Shown: positions 32,881-41,480 of the stretch, one piece after another
How the letters are laid out: each line of letters begins with the position of its first letter
Numbering within the stretch: the first letter of the stretch is position 1
Assembly (NCBI GenBank): GCA_030037635.1
Contig: JASHQH010000147.1
Coordinates: forward strand, 1 to 41,480
DNA: 41,480 bases
From: Acidobacteriaceae bacterium
GTDB lineage: Bacteria > Acidobacteriota > Terriglobia > Terriglobales > Acidobacteriaceae
Reading direction: 5' to 3'
Translations under genes and position numbers: made by a program
Notes under the pieces: generated by a model
What the model was told of the DNA's origin: nothing
The model's database searches: none
What the model saw: only the letters and a program-made list of their open reading frames with translations

Positions 32881-34638
32881 ATGATGTTGAACAGCCGCCG
32901 TCTTCTCGTGACAGCTCTTGGTTGCGGCCTGCTTTCCATTCCCGCCGCCAGTCTGGGGGCCCAGCAAAACGCCGCACCGGCCTCAACCCAACCGCAGGCC
33001 CAACCGGCTAGCCAGGATCAAAGTCAGCAGCCCGACCCGCTCAAGCGCCAGATGAGCGACAAGGAGCGCTATAGGGAGCAAAAGGCTTTGCGGCAGGAGT
33101 TGAAGGGCCCTTACAAGAAGTGGCTCGACGAAGATGTCGCCTACATTATTAGCGACGATGAGCGAAAGGCCTTCCTGAACCTGAGCAACGATGAGGAGCG
33201 CGAAGCCTTTATTGAGAACTTCTGGCTGCGCCGCAATCCCGATCCCGATTCGCCTGAAAACGAGTTTCGCGAAGAGCACTACCGCCGCATCCAGTACGCC
33301 AACGATCACTTTGCGGCCGGCAAGCCGGGTTGGAAGACCGACCGCGGCCACATCTATATTGCTTTTGGACCTCCCGACAGCATCGACTCCCATCCCTCCG
33401 GCGGCATGTACGAGCGGCCCATGGATGAGGGCGGCGGTGAGACGTCGACCTTTCCGTTCGAAGTGTGGCACTACCGCTACCTCGAGGGCATCGGTGAGAA
33501 CATCGACATCGAGTTCGTCGATACCTGCCAGTGCGGCGACTATCACTTCACTATCGACCGCAGCGAAAAGGATGCGCTCAAGTATGTCCCCGGCGCCGGC
33601 CTGACCGAGTGGGAAGAGATGAACCACCAGGACAAGACCGACCGCTTCAAGGGTGGGGGGCTTGAGCAGTTGGGCACCGGCCCCATGGGCGGCGCCAACC
33701 AGGGCAAGGAATTCGACCGCATCGAACTGGCGGCCAAGCTGTTCGCGCCGCCGCCCGTCAAGTTCAAAGACCTTGAAACCGATCTGGATGAATACAACTC
33801 CACCCACAAGCTTCTGCAAGGGCCGGTATTCCCCTTCGATGTCCGTGTCGACTACGTGAAGGTGACCGACAGCATGGACATGGTGCCCATCACCCTGCAA
33901 CTGCGCAACCGCGACATCACCTTTGTGACCAAGGACGGCGTCTCCAAGGGAGAAGTGCACGTTCTGGGCAGGGTAACCACCATCATGCACAAGGTGGTGC
34001 AGACCTTTGAGAACACCGTTGAGGTGGAGGAGCCGTCGGAACTGCTCGACCAGGCACGTGACCGGCTGAATGTTTACTGGAAGGAACTGCCGCTGCAGCC
34101 AGGCTTGTACCGGCTCGACATCGCGATCAAGGACGTGAACAACCCCGATCACATCGGGATCTACGGCAAAGCCATCGATGTTCCCACCTTCGAGGACGAG
34201 AAGCTCGGGGTTTCTTCGCTGATCCTGGCCGACCAGATGTACACCGTTCCCTCGCGGCAGATCGGCGAGGACAATTTCATCATCGGCAACACCTTTGTGC
34301 GGCCGCGCGTAGCCGTCACCCCGGCCACGGTGGTGAGCTTCAAGCGCAACCAGGATTTGAATTTCTGGATGCAATTCTACAATTTGGGGATCAATGAGGC
34401 GACCAAGAGTAACTCAGCGACGGTTACCTACCAGATTACGGATGCCGCCACAGGCACGGTTATCCTGGATAAGCAGTTGGATTCAAAAGATTTAGGGGCA
34501 CACAGCGACCAGCTTACGGTGGAAAAGTCGCTGCCCATCGCCGGCCTTTCGCCCGGCAAGTATAAGGTAACGGTGACCCTAAATGACGCCATCTCAAAAC
34601 AAGAGATTGCACAATCGGCCCCGTTTGTCGTCGAATAG
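32881..34638 (+). CDS. Secreted GWxTD-motif protein
   Basis: This 585-residue exported protein begins with a signal peptide (about 1-27, LLVTALGCGLLSIPAASLGA). A Gln/Pro-rich linker follows, and then the GWxTD domain: PYKKWLDEDVAYIISDDERKAFLNL, then KPGWKTDRGHIYIAFGPPDSID with GWKTD at 150-154. The C-terminal half (about 260-585) reads as beta-rich modules resembling those seen behind GWxTD domains in Acidobacteria. The domain is common in Acidobacteria and Bacteroidetes; its biochemical role is not established. It probably sits in the periplasm or on the outer membrane. The next gene, 108 bp downstream, is also secreted, so the two may form a cell-envelope unit. Confidence 0.9.
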   Translation: MMLNSRRLLVTALGCGLLSIPAASLGAQQNAAPASTQPQAQPASQDQSQQPDPLKRQMSDKERYREQKALRQELKGPYKKWLDEDVAYIISDDERKAFLNLSNDEEREAFIENFWLRRNPDPDSPENEFREEHYRRIQYANDHFAAGKPGWKTDRGHIYIAFGPPDSIDSHPSGGMYERPMDEGGGETSTFPFEVWHYRYLEGIGENIDIEFVDTCQCGDYHFTIDRSEKDALKYVPGAGLTEWEEMNHQDKTDRFKGGGLEQLGTGPMGGANQGKEFDRIELAAKLFAPPPVKFKDLETDLDEYNSTHKLLQGPVFPFDVRVDYVKVTDSMDMVPITLQLRNRDITFVTKDGVSKGEVHVLGRVTTIMHKVVQTFENTVEVEEPSELLDQARDRLNVYWKELPLQPGLYRLDIAIKDVNNPDHIGIYGKAIDVPTFEDEKLGVSSLILADQMYTVPSRQIGEDNFIIGNTFVRPRVAVTPATVVSFKRNQDLNFWMQFYNLGINEATKSNSATVTYQITDAATGTVILDKQLDSKDLGAHSDQLTVEKSLPIAGLSPGKYKVTVTLNDAISKQEIAQSAPFVVE

Positions 34639-34746
34639 TGGAATATCCCGCGCAAGCGTGAGCCAGACGGGAGAATCTGGACAGTTGCGCGGCTTCAGGC
34701 TTCCAGGATCATTGCCAGGGACGCGGCGGAGATTTTAGATCTGCAG

Positions 34747-36426
34747 ATGAAGCATATCGCCTATCTCGCCGGTTTCGCCGTGCTGATTGCAATGGGGACC
34801 GCTCCCGGATACGGAGCGGGATCATCCTCCGTGTCGGGAACCGTAAGCGACTCGGCGGGCGTGCCGCAGATCGGCGCCCAGGTCCAGCTGCTGCGCTCCG
34901 ACCTGAGCGTGGTGGCCAGCGTCTACACCGACAGCCGGGGAAGGTTCCTGATCACGTCATTGATGCCGGGACGTTATGCGCTGAAGGCGATGGGGCCCTC
35001 ATTCCTTCCTGCGCTACGCGAAAACGTGAGGCTGGTGCGCGGCAGCACAGTTGTGAATCTCACCCTGAACACCCTCTACGAAGTCATTCAATGGCTGCCG
35101 GCGGACCCGCGTGACGGTGCGGCGCAGAAGGACGATTGGGCGTGGACTCTACGCTCGGCTGCCAACCGGCCTTTGCTGCGCTGGCTTGAAGATGGGCCGC
35201 TGGTGGTGGTCTCAGACGGATCGGGCGCTGCGCCCAAACTGAAGGCGCGCCTCATGGCCACCGGCCAGGCGGGATCGTTTGGCGAGAGCGGCGAGCGCAT
35301 CACGGCCGCGATAGAGGATACACCCACTGATAGCCGCGAGTTGCTGGCGCGCGTTGACTTTGCGCCCGACACTGACGAAGGCATGGAATCGATGCTGGGC
35401 TTCCGTCAGGACCTGGGATTCGCCGGTTCGGTTCAATCGGTGGCCGCAGTGGCCATTGAGCCCGAGATTGAAGCGGCTGGTAACCAGGGCCTCGAGATTG
35501 CCGCCGTGCGCAGCGAAGAAGACATGCACCTGGGCCCGGCGCTTGAGGCGCGCGTAGGTTCAAACGAGATGATGGGACGCCTCGCTGGGCCTGCTCCCAG
35601 CACAGTGACCGCGGCCTTGCCCTTTGCCGCCGTGCAGTGGGGCAATGGCGCTTCGCGCATTCACTACCGCATGGCCACCATGATCCAGGATCAGGGAGTC
35701 AACGAGGCTGCTCAAGGGCTTCCTGCGCTGGCCGAGCGCAATGGCGATCTGGTGATCGAGCGCGGCCTTCATCAGGAGATCGGTTGGGAACGGACGACGA
35801 ATGCGTCGGACATGGCGATCCTGGTCTACTCCGACCACATCGAGGATCCGGTTTTGCAGGCGTTATGCCACTTCGAAGCGGGCAATGCCGGCACGGCCGG
35901 CGTGCTCTTTGACCCAATCAGTGGCTTGATGCGCGCCGCCGGACCGGCGTTTTCAAACGCCGGCGTACAGGCCAGCCTGGAGCGGCGCATGCCCGGCGGC
36001 AACCAGGTTCGGCTCAGCTACCGAAGCGGCGATGCGCTGGTCATGCCGGCGTTGACGCAGCCTGCTTCTCTGGCCCAGGTGCTTGCTGTGGCGCATCCCC
36101 ACCGCGCGCAAACCTACTCCATCGCCCTTTCCGGCACCCTCGACGGCACGGGAACGCAGTGGCGAGCCACCTATAGTTGGCAATCGGACAATGCAGTCAC
36201 TGAAGTGGCTCCGTTCGCGCAGGATGCGTCCGCGCCATTCCTCAACGTGCACCTGGCGCAGCCCATCCACGTGGCTCGCGATGGTTCGGGCGGCCTTGAG
36301 GCGCTGATCGATGTGAGCAACCTGCTGGCCGAAGGCTACCGGCCCTACATTCTCAGCGACGGTTCGTTGCTGCTGTTCGCGCAGGATCAGCGCAGCCTGC
36401 GCGCCGGCCTGGCCTTCACGTTCTAG
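34747..36426 (+). CDS. Secreted protein with a carboxypeptidase-regulatory-like domain, probable outer-membrane location
   Basis: This is a 559-residue protein with a signal peptide (about 1-24). An Ig-like carboxypeptidase regulatory domain at about 27-106 contains the typical SVSGTVSDSAGVPQIGAQVQL and FLITSLMPGRYALKAMGPSF. The remainder, about 450 residues, has alternating amphipathic stretches and ends in LRAGLAFTF. A terminal phenylalanine of this kind is the usual signal for outer-membrane beta-barrel insertion. The layout recalls a shortened relative of the Oar/TonB-dependent proteins that are abundant in Acidobacteria, but no plug domain is visible. It lies behind the GWxTD gene in the same direction. 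Function is unknown. Confidence 0.8.
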   Translation: MKHIAYLAGFAVLIAMGTAPGYGAGSSSVSGTVSDSAGVPQIGAQVQLLRSDLSVVASVYTDSRGRFLITSLMPGRYALKAMGPSFLPALRENVRLVRGSTVVNLTLNTLYEVIQWLPADPRDGAAQKDDWAWTLRSAANRPLLRWLEDGPLVVVSDGSGAAPKLKARLMATGQAGSFGESGERITAAIEDTPTDSRELLARVDFAPDTDEGMESMLGFRQDLGFAGSVQSVAAVAIEPEIEAAGNQGLEIAAVRSEEDMHLGPALEARVGSNEMMGRLAGPAPSTVTAALPFAAVQWGNGASRIHYRMATMIQDQGVNEAAQGLPALAERNGDLVIERGLHQEIGWERTTNASDMAILVYSDHIEDPVLQALCHFEAGNAGTAGVLFDPISGLMRAAGPAFSNAGVQASLERRMPGGNQVRLSYRSGDALVMPALTQPASLAQVLAVAHPHRAQTYSIALSGTLDGTGTQWRATYSWQSDNAVTEVAPFAQDASAPFLNVHLAQPIHVARDGSGGLEALIDVSNLLAEGYRPYILSDGSLLLFAQDQRSLRAGLAFTF

Positions 36427-36461
36427 CGTTCCGCAACAAAATCGACACCATAAATCGCGGG

Positions 36462-36520
36462 GTCATCCGGAGCGAAGTTTGGCCGTTTTTTGGCCAAACG
36501 GAGTCGAAGGACCTGCATTT
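36462..36520. repeat. Intergenic hairpin repeat, copy 1
   Basis: The unit starts GTCATCCGGAGCGAAG and ends GTCGAAGGACCTG, with a perfect inner hairpin GTTTGGCC (36477-36484) / GGCCAAAC (36492-36499). It matches the unit at 39393-39443 in order and wording. I associate this hairpin type with acidobacterial intergenic regions. Confidence 0.8.
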
Positions 36521-36620
36521 GGAAGATTCGTCGTGCGGTGGAAGTTTCCCCATAGATCGCCAATGTGAAGCTGAATTCCCCTCGTAATCCGGCTACACTG
36601 AGAGACCGGGAGGAAGACCC

Positions 36621-37490
36621 ATGAACTCCGCCCGATTGACTCGGCGTGCCGCGCTCAAATCCAGCGTCGCCGCCGCTGCCTTCGCCTCGCTGCCGGCCGG
36701 AATCGAGGGCCAATCCTCCATCCCCCCGCGCAAAAATCGCGTTCATCAATCGGCCTGCCGCTGGTGCTACAAAGATATTCCGCTCGATCGGTTATGCGCA
36801 TTCGCAGCTGGAATCGGCATGAAAGGAGTTGATCTGCTTGCCGCGGAGGAGTGGGAGGTTCCGCGCCGCTACGGTCTCATCTGCACCATGGGCTACGCAG
36901 GCGGAGGAACGATTCCCGATGCGCTCAACCGCACTGAGAATCACGCCGCCATTGAGGCTGCCTTCCGCACCAATATTCCCATCGCCGCCAAAATGGGCGT
37001 GCCCAACGTCATTACATTTTCGGGCAATCGCCGCGGCATGAGCGACGATGAGGGTGCGCGCAACACCATCGCCGGCCTCAACCGCGTGAAAAAGATCGCC
37101 GAAGACAACGGCGTCACCATTTGCATGGAGTTGCTGAACAGCAAGGTGAACCATCCTGATTACATGTGCGACCACACCGCGTGGGGCGCGCGCGTGATCG
37201 CTGAGGTCAACTCACCCAACGTGAAACTGCTCTACGACATCTACCACATGCAGATCATGGAGGGCGACCTGATCGCGACCATCCGCGCCAACATCGGATA
37301 TATCGCCCATTTCCACACCGGCGGCGTGCCCGGACGTCACGAGCTCGATGACACGCAGGAAGTACAATGGGATGGCGTCATGCGGGCCATCGCCGATACC
37401 GGCTTCAAACGCTACGTAGCGCACGAGTTTATTCCCGAGCGCGATCCGTTCAACAGCTTGCGCGCCGCCGTGGATCTTTGCGACGTCTGA
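36621..37490 (+). CDS. Tat-exported TIM-barrel protein, hydroxypyruvate isomerase-like
   Basis: This is a 289-residue protein of the xylose-isomerase-like TIM-barrel superfamily. The N-terminus LTRRAALKSSVAAAAFASLPAG is a twin-arginine signal. The barrel contains GMKGVDLLAAEEW, ITFSGNRRGMSDDEG, VTICMELLNSKVNHPDYMCD and LLYDIYHMQIMEGDLIATI, the last being characteristic of hydroxypyruvate isomerase-type members. AHFHTGGVPGRHELDD follows. Metal ligands E, D, H and E of the family are represented. GGAGG sits seven bases before the ATG. It opens a run of sugar-related genes, 40 bp before the alcohol dehydrogenase, and probably acts on a sugar or sugar acid outside the cytoplasm; the substrate is unknown. 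Confidence 0.85.
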   Translation: MNSARLTRRAALKSSVAAAAFASLPAGIEGQSSIPPRKNRVHQSACRWCYKDIPLDRLCAFAAGIGMKGVDLLAAEEWEVPRRYGLICTMGYAGGGTIPDALNRTENHAAIEAAFRTNIPIAAKMGVPNVITFSGNRRGMSDDEGARNTIAGLNRVKKIAEDNGVTICMELLNSKVNHPDYMCDHTAWGARVIAEVNSPNVKLLYDIYHMQIMEGDLIATIRANIGYIAHFHTGGVPGRHELDDTQEVQWDGVMRAIADTGFKRYVAHEFIPERDPFNSLRAAVDLCDV

Positions 37491-37530
37491 CGCCGCTGAC
37501 TTTGCTTGCTCCGCTATCTCCGCTGCCACT

Positions 37531-38586
37531 ATGAAATCCCTTCTCCTCTCCGCCTACAACCATCTCGAAATCGCCGATCTTCCTGCACCCCAACCCGGCG
37601 CAGGCGAGGTCCTGGTGCGCGTGGAGGCCTGCGGCATCTGCGGCAGCGACGTGCATGGATACGACGGCTCGTCGGGCCGCCGCATTCCGCCCATCGTGAT
37701 GGGCCACGAAGCCGCGGGAGTGGTTGCTGCAGTGGGACCGGAAGTTCAAGGTTTCACCAAGGGCGATCGCGTGACCTTCGATTCGACGGTGTATTGCGGA
37801 ACATGCGCATATTGCACGCGCGGCGAGATCAACCTTTGCGAAAACCGCCAGGTCATCGGCGTATCGTGCGGCGACTACCGGCGCCACGGCGCTTTCGCCG
37901 AATACGTGGCGCTGCCCCAGCGCATTCTCTATCACTTGCCCGATCAACTTTCATTCGCCGAGGCCGCGATGCTCGAAGCCGCCTCGGTTGCTTTACATGC
38001 AGTTCACCTGTCCGAAACCCGAGACCGTGGAACGGCGCTGGTCATCGGCGCGGGCATGATCGGGTTGCTCACGTTGCAGGCCGCGCGCGCAGCCGGATGC
38101 AAGCCGGTATTCATCGCCGATGTGGATCAAACGAGACTGAACCTCGCCGGGCAGATCGGCGCCGGCGAGGTGCTGCACTTGTCCGGCGCGGCGCTGGTGG
38201 CTGAAGTTCGCAAGCTGACCCATGGCCGCGGCGTTGACCTGGCCTATGAAGCTGTGGGCCGCGACGAAACCGTGACCGCGGCCATCGACTGCACGCGCAA
38301 GGGCGGGACGGTGACGCTCATCGGCAACATCGCGCCGGAAGTCAAGCTGCCGCTGCAAAAAGTCGTGACCCGGCAAATTCGTCTTCAAGGTTCTTGCGCT
38401 TCGGCAGGCGAGTATCCGCAGGCGATCGAGCTGATTGCGAGCGGAAAGATCAAGGTACAACCCCTGATTACGGCAGTCGCACCGCTCGAGGAGGGTCCCC
38501 GCTGGTTTGAACGGCTGCACGCGGGCGAACCGAACCTGATGAAGGTGATTTTGACGCCGGGCGGCGCTGGCGCTGTGAGGGCTTGA
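37531..38586 (+). CDS. Zinc-dependent medium-chain alcohol dehydrogenase
   Basis: This 351-residue NAD(P)-dependent polyol or sugar dehydrogenase belongs to the sorbitol / galactitol-1-phosphate / threonine dehydrogenase group. Catalytic zinc ligands are C37 in CGICGSDVHG and H59-E60 in VMGHEAAG. The structural zinc cysteines are C89, C92, C95 and C103. The Rossmann motif is ALVIGAGMIGLLTLQAA, followed by FIADVDQTRLNLA, where the aspartate suggests NAD preference. It overlaps the SDR gene by one base (TGATG) and follows the isomerase-like gene by 40 bp, so the three are co-transcribed. The substrate is not readable from the sequence. Confidence 0.92.
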   Translation: MKSLLLSAYNHLEIADLPAPQPGAGEVLVRVEACGICGSDVHGYDGSSGRRIPPIVMGHEAAGVVAAVGPEVQGFTKGDRVTFDSTVYCGTCAYCTRGEINLCENRQVIGVSCGDYRRHGAFAEYVALPQRILYHLPDQLSFAEAAMLEAASVALHAVHLSETRDRGTALVIGAGMIGLLTLQAARAAGCKPVFIADVDQTRLNLAGQIGAGEVLHLSGAALVAEVRKLTHGRGVDLAYEAVGRDETVTAAIDCTRKGGTVTLIGNIAPEVKLPLQKVVTRQIRLQGSCASAGEYPQAIELIASGKIKVQPLITAVAPLEEGPRWFERLHAGEPNLMKVILTPGGAGAVRA

Positions 38587-39380
38587 TGAGCGATGCACTG
38601 TTCGATTTGACCGGGCAAGCGGCCATTGTCACCGGGACCAGTCGCGGGCTGGGCCAGTATTTTGCACGCGCGCTCGCCAAAGCCGGCGCCGATCTGGCGC
38701 TCACCAGCCGCAATCGCCAATCCCTCACCAAATTCGAAGCGGAGATCAAGGCTCTTGGCCGCCGCGCCGTCTCCCTGGAACTCGACGTGCGCGACCCGCA
38801 GAGCATTCAGCGTATGGCCGCAGATGCCGAGTCTGCATTCGGACAGATTCACATCCTGGTGAACAACGCGGGCTGCAATGTGCGCAAACCGGCGCTCGAA
38901 GTGACGTGGGACGACTGGAACCTGGTGCTCGATACCAACCTGCGCGGGACTTTTTTTGTTGCTCAGGCGGTCGCGCGGGGCATGATCGCACACAATTACG
39001 GGCGCATCATCAACATCGGATCGGTAACCAGCGTCTTCGGCTACGCAGGTCTCGCGCCTTACGGAGCCAGCCGCGGCGGCGTGCGCCAGTTGACCATGAG
39101 CCTCGCCGACGATTGGGGCAAGCATGGCGTCACCGTCAACTGCCTGGCGCCGGGATGGTTCAAGACCGGCCAGAACAAAGTGCTGTATGAAGATCAGGAA
39201 TGGGTCGAGTATCTGGTGGAGCGCATTCCCGTGAAACGGCCGGGCGCGCCCCACGATTTGGACGGAGCTGTGGTGTTTCTGGCGTCGGAGGCCAGCCGCT
39301 ACGTTACTGGACAAACCCTGCTGGTGGATGGCGGCATCTCAACTGGCTCGACACGTGCCACGGTAGCGCCGAAGAGTTGA
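38586..39380 (+). CDS. Short-chain dehydrogenase/reductase with YxxxR in place of YxxxK
   Basis: This is a 264-residue classical SDR, closest in wording to gluconate 5-dehydrogenase / 3-oxoacyl-ACP-reductase-like members. The cofactor motif TGTSRGLG (16-23), NNAG (93-96), catalytic S146 in NIGSVTSVFG and Y159 are present. The active-site lysine four residues after the tyrosine is arginine (PYGASRGGVRQL, R163). The C-terminal GQTLLVDGG is normal. The ATG at 38586 overlaps the upstream stop by one base; a TTG one codon earlier is less likely. Together with the alcohol dehydrogenase it suggests an oxidation-reduction pair for a sugar or sugar acid. Whether R163 still supports catalysis is an open question. 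Confidence 0.9.
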   Translation: MSDALFDLTGQAAIVTGTSRGLGQYFARALAKAGADLALTSRNRQSLTKFEAEIKALGRRAVSLELDVRDPQSIQRMAADAESAFGQIHILVNNAGCNVRKPALEVTWDDWNLVLDTNLRGTFFVAQAVARGMIAHNYGRIINIGSVTSVFGYAGLAPYGASRGGVRQLTMSLADDWGKHGVTVNCLAPGWFKTGQNKVLYEDQEWVEYLVERIPVKRPGAPHDLDGAVVFLASEASRYVTGQTLLVDGGISTGSTRATVAPKS

Positions 39381-39392
39381 AAAGTCGCGCTA

Positions 39393-39443
39393 TCATCCTG
39401 AGCGGAGTTTGGCCGGAACCGGCCGAACGAAAGCGAAGGACCT
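39393..39443. repeat. Intergenic hairpin repeat, copy 2
   Basis: TCATCCTGAGCGGAG opens the unit and GCGAAGGACCTG closes it, with the inner hairpin GTTTGGCCGG-AA-CCGGCCGAAC (39407-39428; one G-T pair). It corresponds to the copy at 36462-36520 in the same orientation, about 2.9 kb away. Confidence 0.8.
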
Positions 39444-39496
39444 GGGGTTGCTCTTCAACGGAGATTGGGTTTGCAACGCAACAGGAGCGGGTCCAC

Positions 39497-41480
39497 ATGA
39501 ATGCTCGTTGGTCAGTTCTCGGCCTTATTCTTTGCCTTGTCTCGATAGCAAATGAACCCATTCACGCGCAGTCTTCTGTTGCCGCGCAGCCCGGCGCGCC
39601 CGCACAAGCCGTCTCTGCCGCGCCACAGCAGGACGATCTCCTCCGCGGCTTCCTCGATCCACCCAATGGCGCCAGGCCGCGTGTGTGGTGGCACTGGATG
39701 AACGGCAACATCTCCACCGAAGGCATCAAACTCGATCTTGACTGGATGCAGCGCGTGGGCGTGGGCGGCGTCACCATCTTCGAAGGCGCCATCAACACCC
39801 CGCAGGTGGTTCCGCATCGCCTTATTTATATGACTCCCGAGTGGAAGCAGGCCTTCCAATATGCGCTCACCACCGCGCGCTCCATGAATATGGAAGTAGC
39901 CATTGCCAGCTCGCCGGGTTGGAGCGAAACCGGAGGGCCGTGGGTGCCTGCATCGCAGGGCATGAAGAAGATGGTGTGGTCGGCCACGGATTTTCCCGGC
40001 GGCAAGCCGTTCACCTGCAAGCTCCCGCATCCTCCGCAGGTTGACGGAACTTTTCAGAACTTCCAGGTTCCCGGACGCCGCGCTCCCGATGGCACGGTCA
40101 TCACGCCGCCCGAGTTCTACACCGACGTCGCCGTGATTGCCTTCAGAATTCCCGAAGGCGACCATCACCAGAGCGAGCTCATTCCCACTGTCACCGCCAG
40201 CGGCGGCACACCCGATGTGCCTGCCTTGTCTGACGGCGATGTGAACACGGTCGCGCTCGATCTGCCGGCCAGCACGCCCGGCCACGAATCGTGGGTCCAG
40301 TTCGATTACGGAACTCATTACGGAAACCCGCAGTTGATTCAGTCCGTCACGCTGGCCAGCCTCAACGACTCCATCAGCGTCTTCGATCACGAGAGCCCTG
40401 CGATCCCGCCGTATCTCGAAGCCAGTGACGACGGCCAGACCTTTCGCAAGATAGCCGACATTCCCTTCAGCAGCATCGTCGAGCGCACAGCCTCGTTCGA
40501 TGCCGTCACGGCGCACTATTTCCGCGTGGTGTTTCCGGCGCAACCCGCGCCCCTGGTTGACCACGATCACAAAATTACGGAGCTTGTTCTCTGGTGCGGC
40601 GCGCGCGTGAACGAATTCGAGAAACGCGCCGGCTATGCCAACGCGCGCGACTTCTACGCCATCACCGATCCCAAAGTCGCGCCCCAGTTCATTGTGCCGC
40701 AGGGCGACGTGATCGACCTGACCGGCAAAATGCAGGCCGACGGCACGCTCCAGTGGACGCCGCCTCCCGGATTGTGGCGCATCCTGCGCATTGGCTCTTC
40801 GCTCACCGGCCACGAAAACGGCCCGGCGCCGGCCGAAGCCACCGGCCTCGAGGTCGACAAGCTCAATCGCGGCTACGTCAAAAATTACGTCGAGGGCTAT
40901 CTCAAGATGTACGCCGGCACCGTTGGCCCCGGAATGATAGGCGCCAACGGCATTTCGTGGCTGCTCACCGACAGCATTGAGGTCGGCCCGCAGAACTGGA
41001 CCGATCATATCCTCGAAGAATTTCAGCGGCGCCGCGGCTACGATCCGCGGCCCTGGCTTCCGGCGCTCACCGGGATGTACATCAAGAGCACCGCGGACAC
41101 CGACCGCTTTCTCTGGGACTTTCGCCAAACCATCGGCCAGTTGATGGCCGAGAATCACTACGGTGAAATCTCTGACGACCTGCACTCTCATGGAATGAAG
41201 TACTACGGCGAGGCGCTTGAATATCATCGCCCGTCGCTCGGCGACGACATGGAGATGCGCAGCAAGACCGATGTGCCCATGGGAGCGATGTGGACGTGGG
41301 CCGGGCAACCAGGGCCGGACATCGATTACTTTGCCGACCTGCGCGGCGCGGCGTCCGTGGCGCACATCTACGGACAGAACATCGTTGGCGCGGAGTCGAT
41401 GACCTCGCGCGGTCCGGCGTGGTCGTTCTCGCCGAACAGTCTGAAAAAGGTAGCCGATCTCGAATTCGCGCTGGGCGTGA
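39497..41480 (+). CDS. GH106-type alpha-L-rhamnosidase-like glycoside hydrolase (3' end cut by window edge)
   Basis: The first 661 codons are present; such enzymes are usually about 1000 residues. A signal peptide (about 1-25, RWSVLGLILCLVSIANEPIHA) is followed by a Gln/Ala/Pro linker and the family opening LRGFLDPPNGARPRVWWHWMNGNIS. Next come LDWMQRVGVGGVTIFEGA, VAIASSPGWSETGGPWV, a beta-sandwich insertion (about 215-370) and the second barrel part WLLTDSIEVGPQNWTDHILEEFQRRRGYDPRPWLPAL and HSHGMKYYGEALEY. AGGAG lies nine bases before the ATG. Its position after isomerase and dehydrogenase genes fits an exported enzyme feeding rhamnose or a related deoxysugar into that pathway; substrate specificity is inferred from the family. 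Confidence 0.85.
   Translation, partial: MNARWSVLGLILCLVSIANEPIHAQSSVAAQPGAPAQAVSAAPQQDDLLRGFLDPPNGARPRVWWHWMNGNISTEGIKLDLDWMQRVGVGGVTIFEGAINTPQVVPHRLIYMTPEWKQAFQYALTTARSMNMEVAIASSPGWSETGGPWVPASQGMKKMVWSATDFPGGKPFTCKLPHPPQVDGTFQNFQVPGRRAPDGTVITPPEFYTDVAVIAFRIPEGDHHQSELIPTVTASGGTPDVPALSDGDVNTVALDLPASTPGHESWVQFDYGTHYGNPQLIQSVTLASLNDSISVFDHESPAIPPYLEASDDGQTFRKIADIPFSSIVERTASFDAVTAHYFRVVFPAQPAPLVDHDHKITELVLWCGARVNEFEKRAGYANARDFYAITDPKVAPQFIVPQGDVIDLTGKMQADGTLQWTPPPGLWRILRIGSSLTGHENGPAPAEATGLEVDKLNRGYVKNYVEGYLKMYAGTVGPGMIGANGISWLLTDSIEVGPQNWTDHILEEFQRRRGYDPRPWLPALTGMYIKSTADTDRFLWDFRQTIGQLMAENHYGEISDDLHSHGMKYYGEALEYHRPSLGDDMEMRSKTDVPMGAMWTWAGQPGPDIDYFADLRGAASVAHIYGQNIVGAESMTSRGPAWSFSPNSLKKVADLEFALGV

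Noticed and set aside
39512..41365. 617-codon minus-strand frame opposite the GH106-like gene
   Set aside because: No motifs; the opposite strand has a signal peptide and glycoside hydrolase signatures.

Overview
The window is GC-rich chromosomal DNA that most likely comes from an acidobacterium (Terriglobia-like). The evidence is a PadR regulator next to a large orphan MacB/FtsX-type permease with an N-terminal prefix domain (the ADOP arrangement), a GWxTD-motif secreted protein followed by a carboxypeptidase-regulatory-like protein, and intergenic hairpin repeats of a type I associate with acidobacterial genomes. This assignment is inference from gene content. I see no tRNA, rRNA, CRISPR array, transposase or phage gene.

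Layout, left to right. (1) 1-3524, minus strand: a reductive pyrimidine catabolism operon, in transcription order beta-ureidopropionase-like amidohydrolase, preT, preA (preA runs off the left edge). (2) 3525-4003: a non-coding gap with a nested inverted-repeat element and an orphan plus-strand terminator. (3) 4004-6292: a PAS-PAS-GGDEF-EAL cyclic-di-GMP protein. (4) 6325-6592: a GH1 beta-glucosidase pseudogene reduced to its two ends, divergent from padR and the ADOP permease (6756-9765), with a tandem palindromic operator in front of padR. (5) 9895-14016: a Gld-type ABC exporter operon (ATPase, ABC-2 permease, GldG-like protein, DUF4340 protein).

(6) 14206-26585 is a trehalose/alpha-glucan block. 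treY and treZ on the plus strand turn glucan ends into trehalose. Converging on them is a minus-strand operon of glgE, a treS-maltokinase fusion, a degenerate GT-A-type glycosyltransferase and a small mechanosensitive-channel-like membrane protein. Together these can release trehalose from glucan and return it through maltose and maltose-1-phosphate to alpha-1,4-glucan. The branching enzyme GlgB is not in the window. (7) 26933-28588: RNase J, closed by a strong bidirectional terminator against two small minus-strand genes, one with a PD-(D/E)XK-like domain and one unrecognised. (8) 30270-32510: a MacA-like adaptor and a MacB/LolD-type ATPase with a terminator directly behind them and no permease. 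(9) 32881-36426: the GWxTD protein and a secreted carboxypeptidase-regulatory-like protein. (10) 36621-41480: a sugar-catabolic run of Tat-exported TIM-barrel isomerase-like protein, zinc alcohol dehydrogenase, SDR dehydrogenase with an altered catalytic motif, and a GH106-type alpha-L-rhamnosidase cut by the right edge.

The signals I find most worth pursuing are: perfect palindromes centred on the stop codons of three unrelated genes (preT, the GGDEF-EAL gene, glgE); the glycosyltransferase without a DxD motif kept inside the glgE operon; the phased double operator of padR; and the GH1 pseudogene made by an internal deletion.
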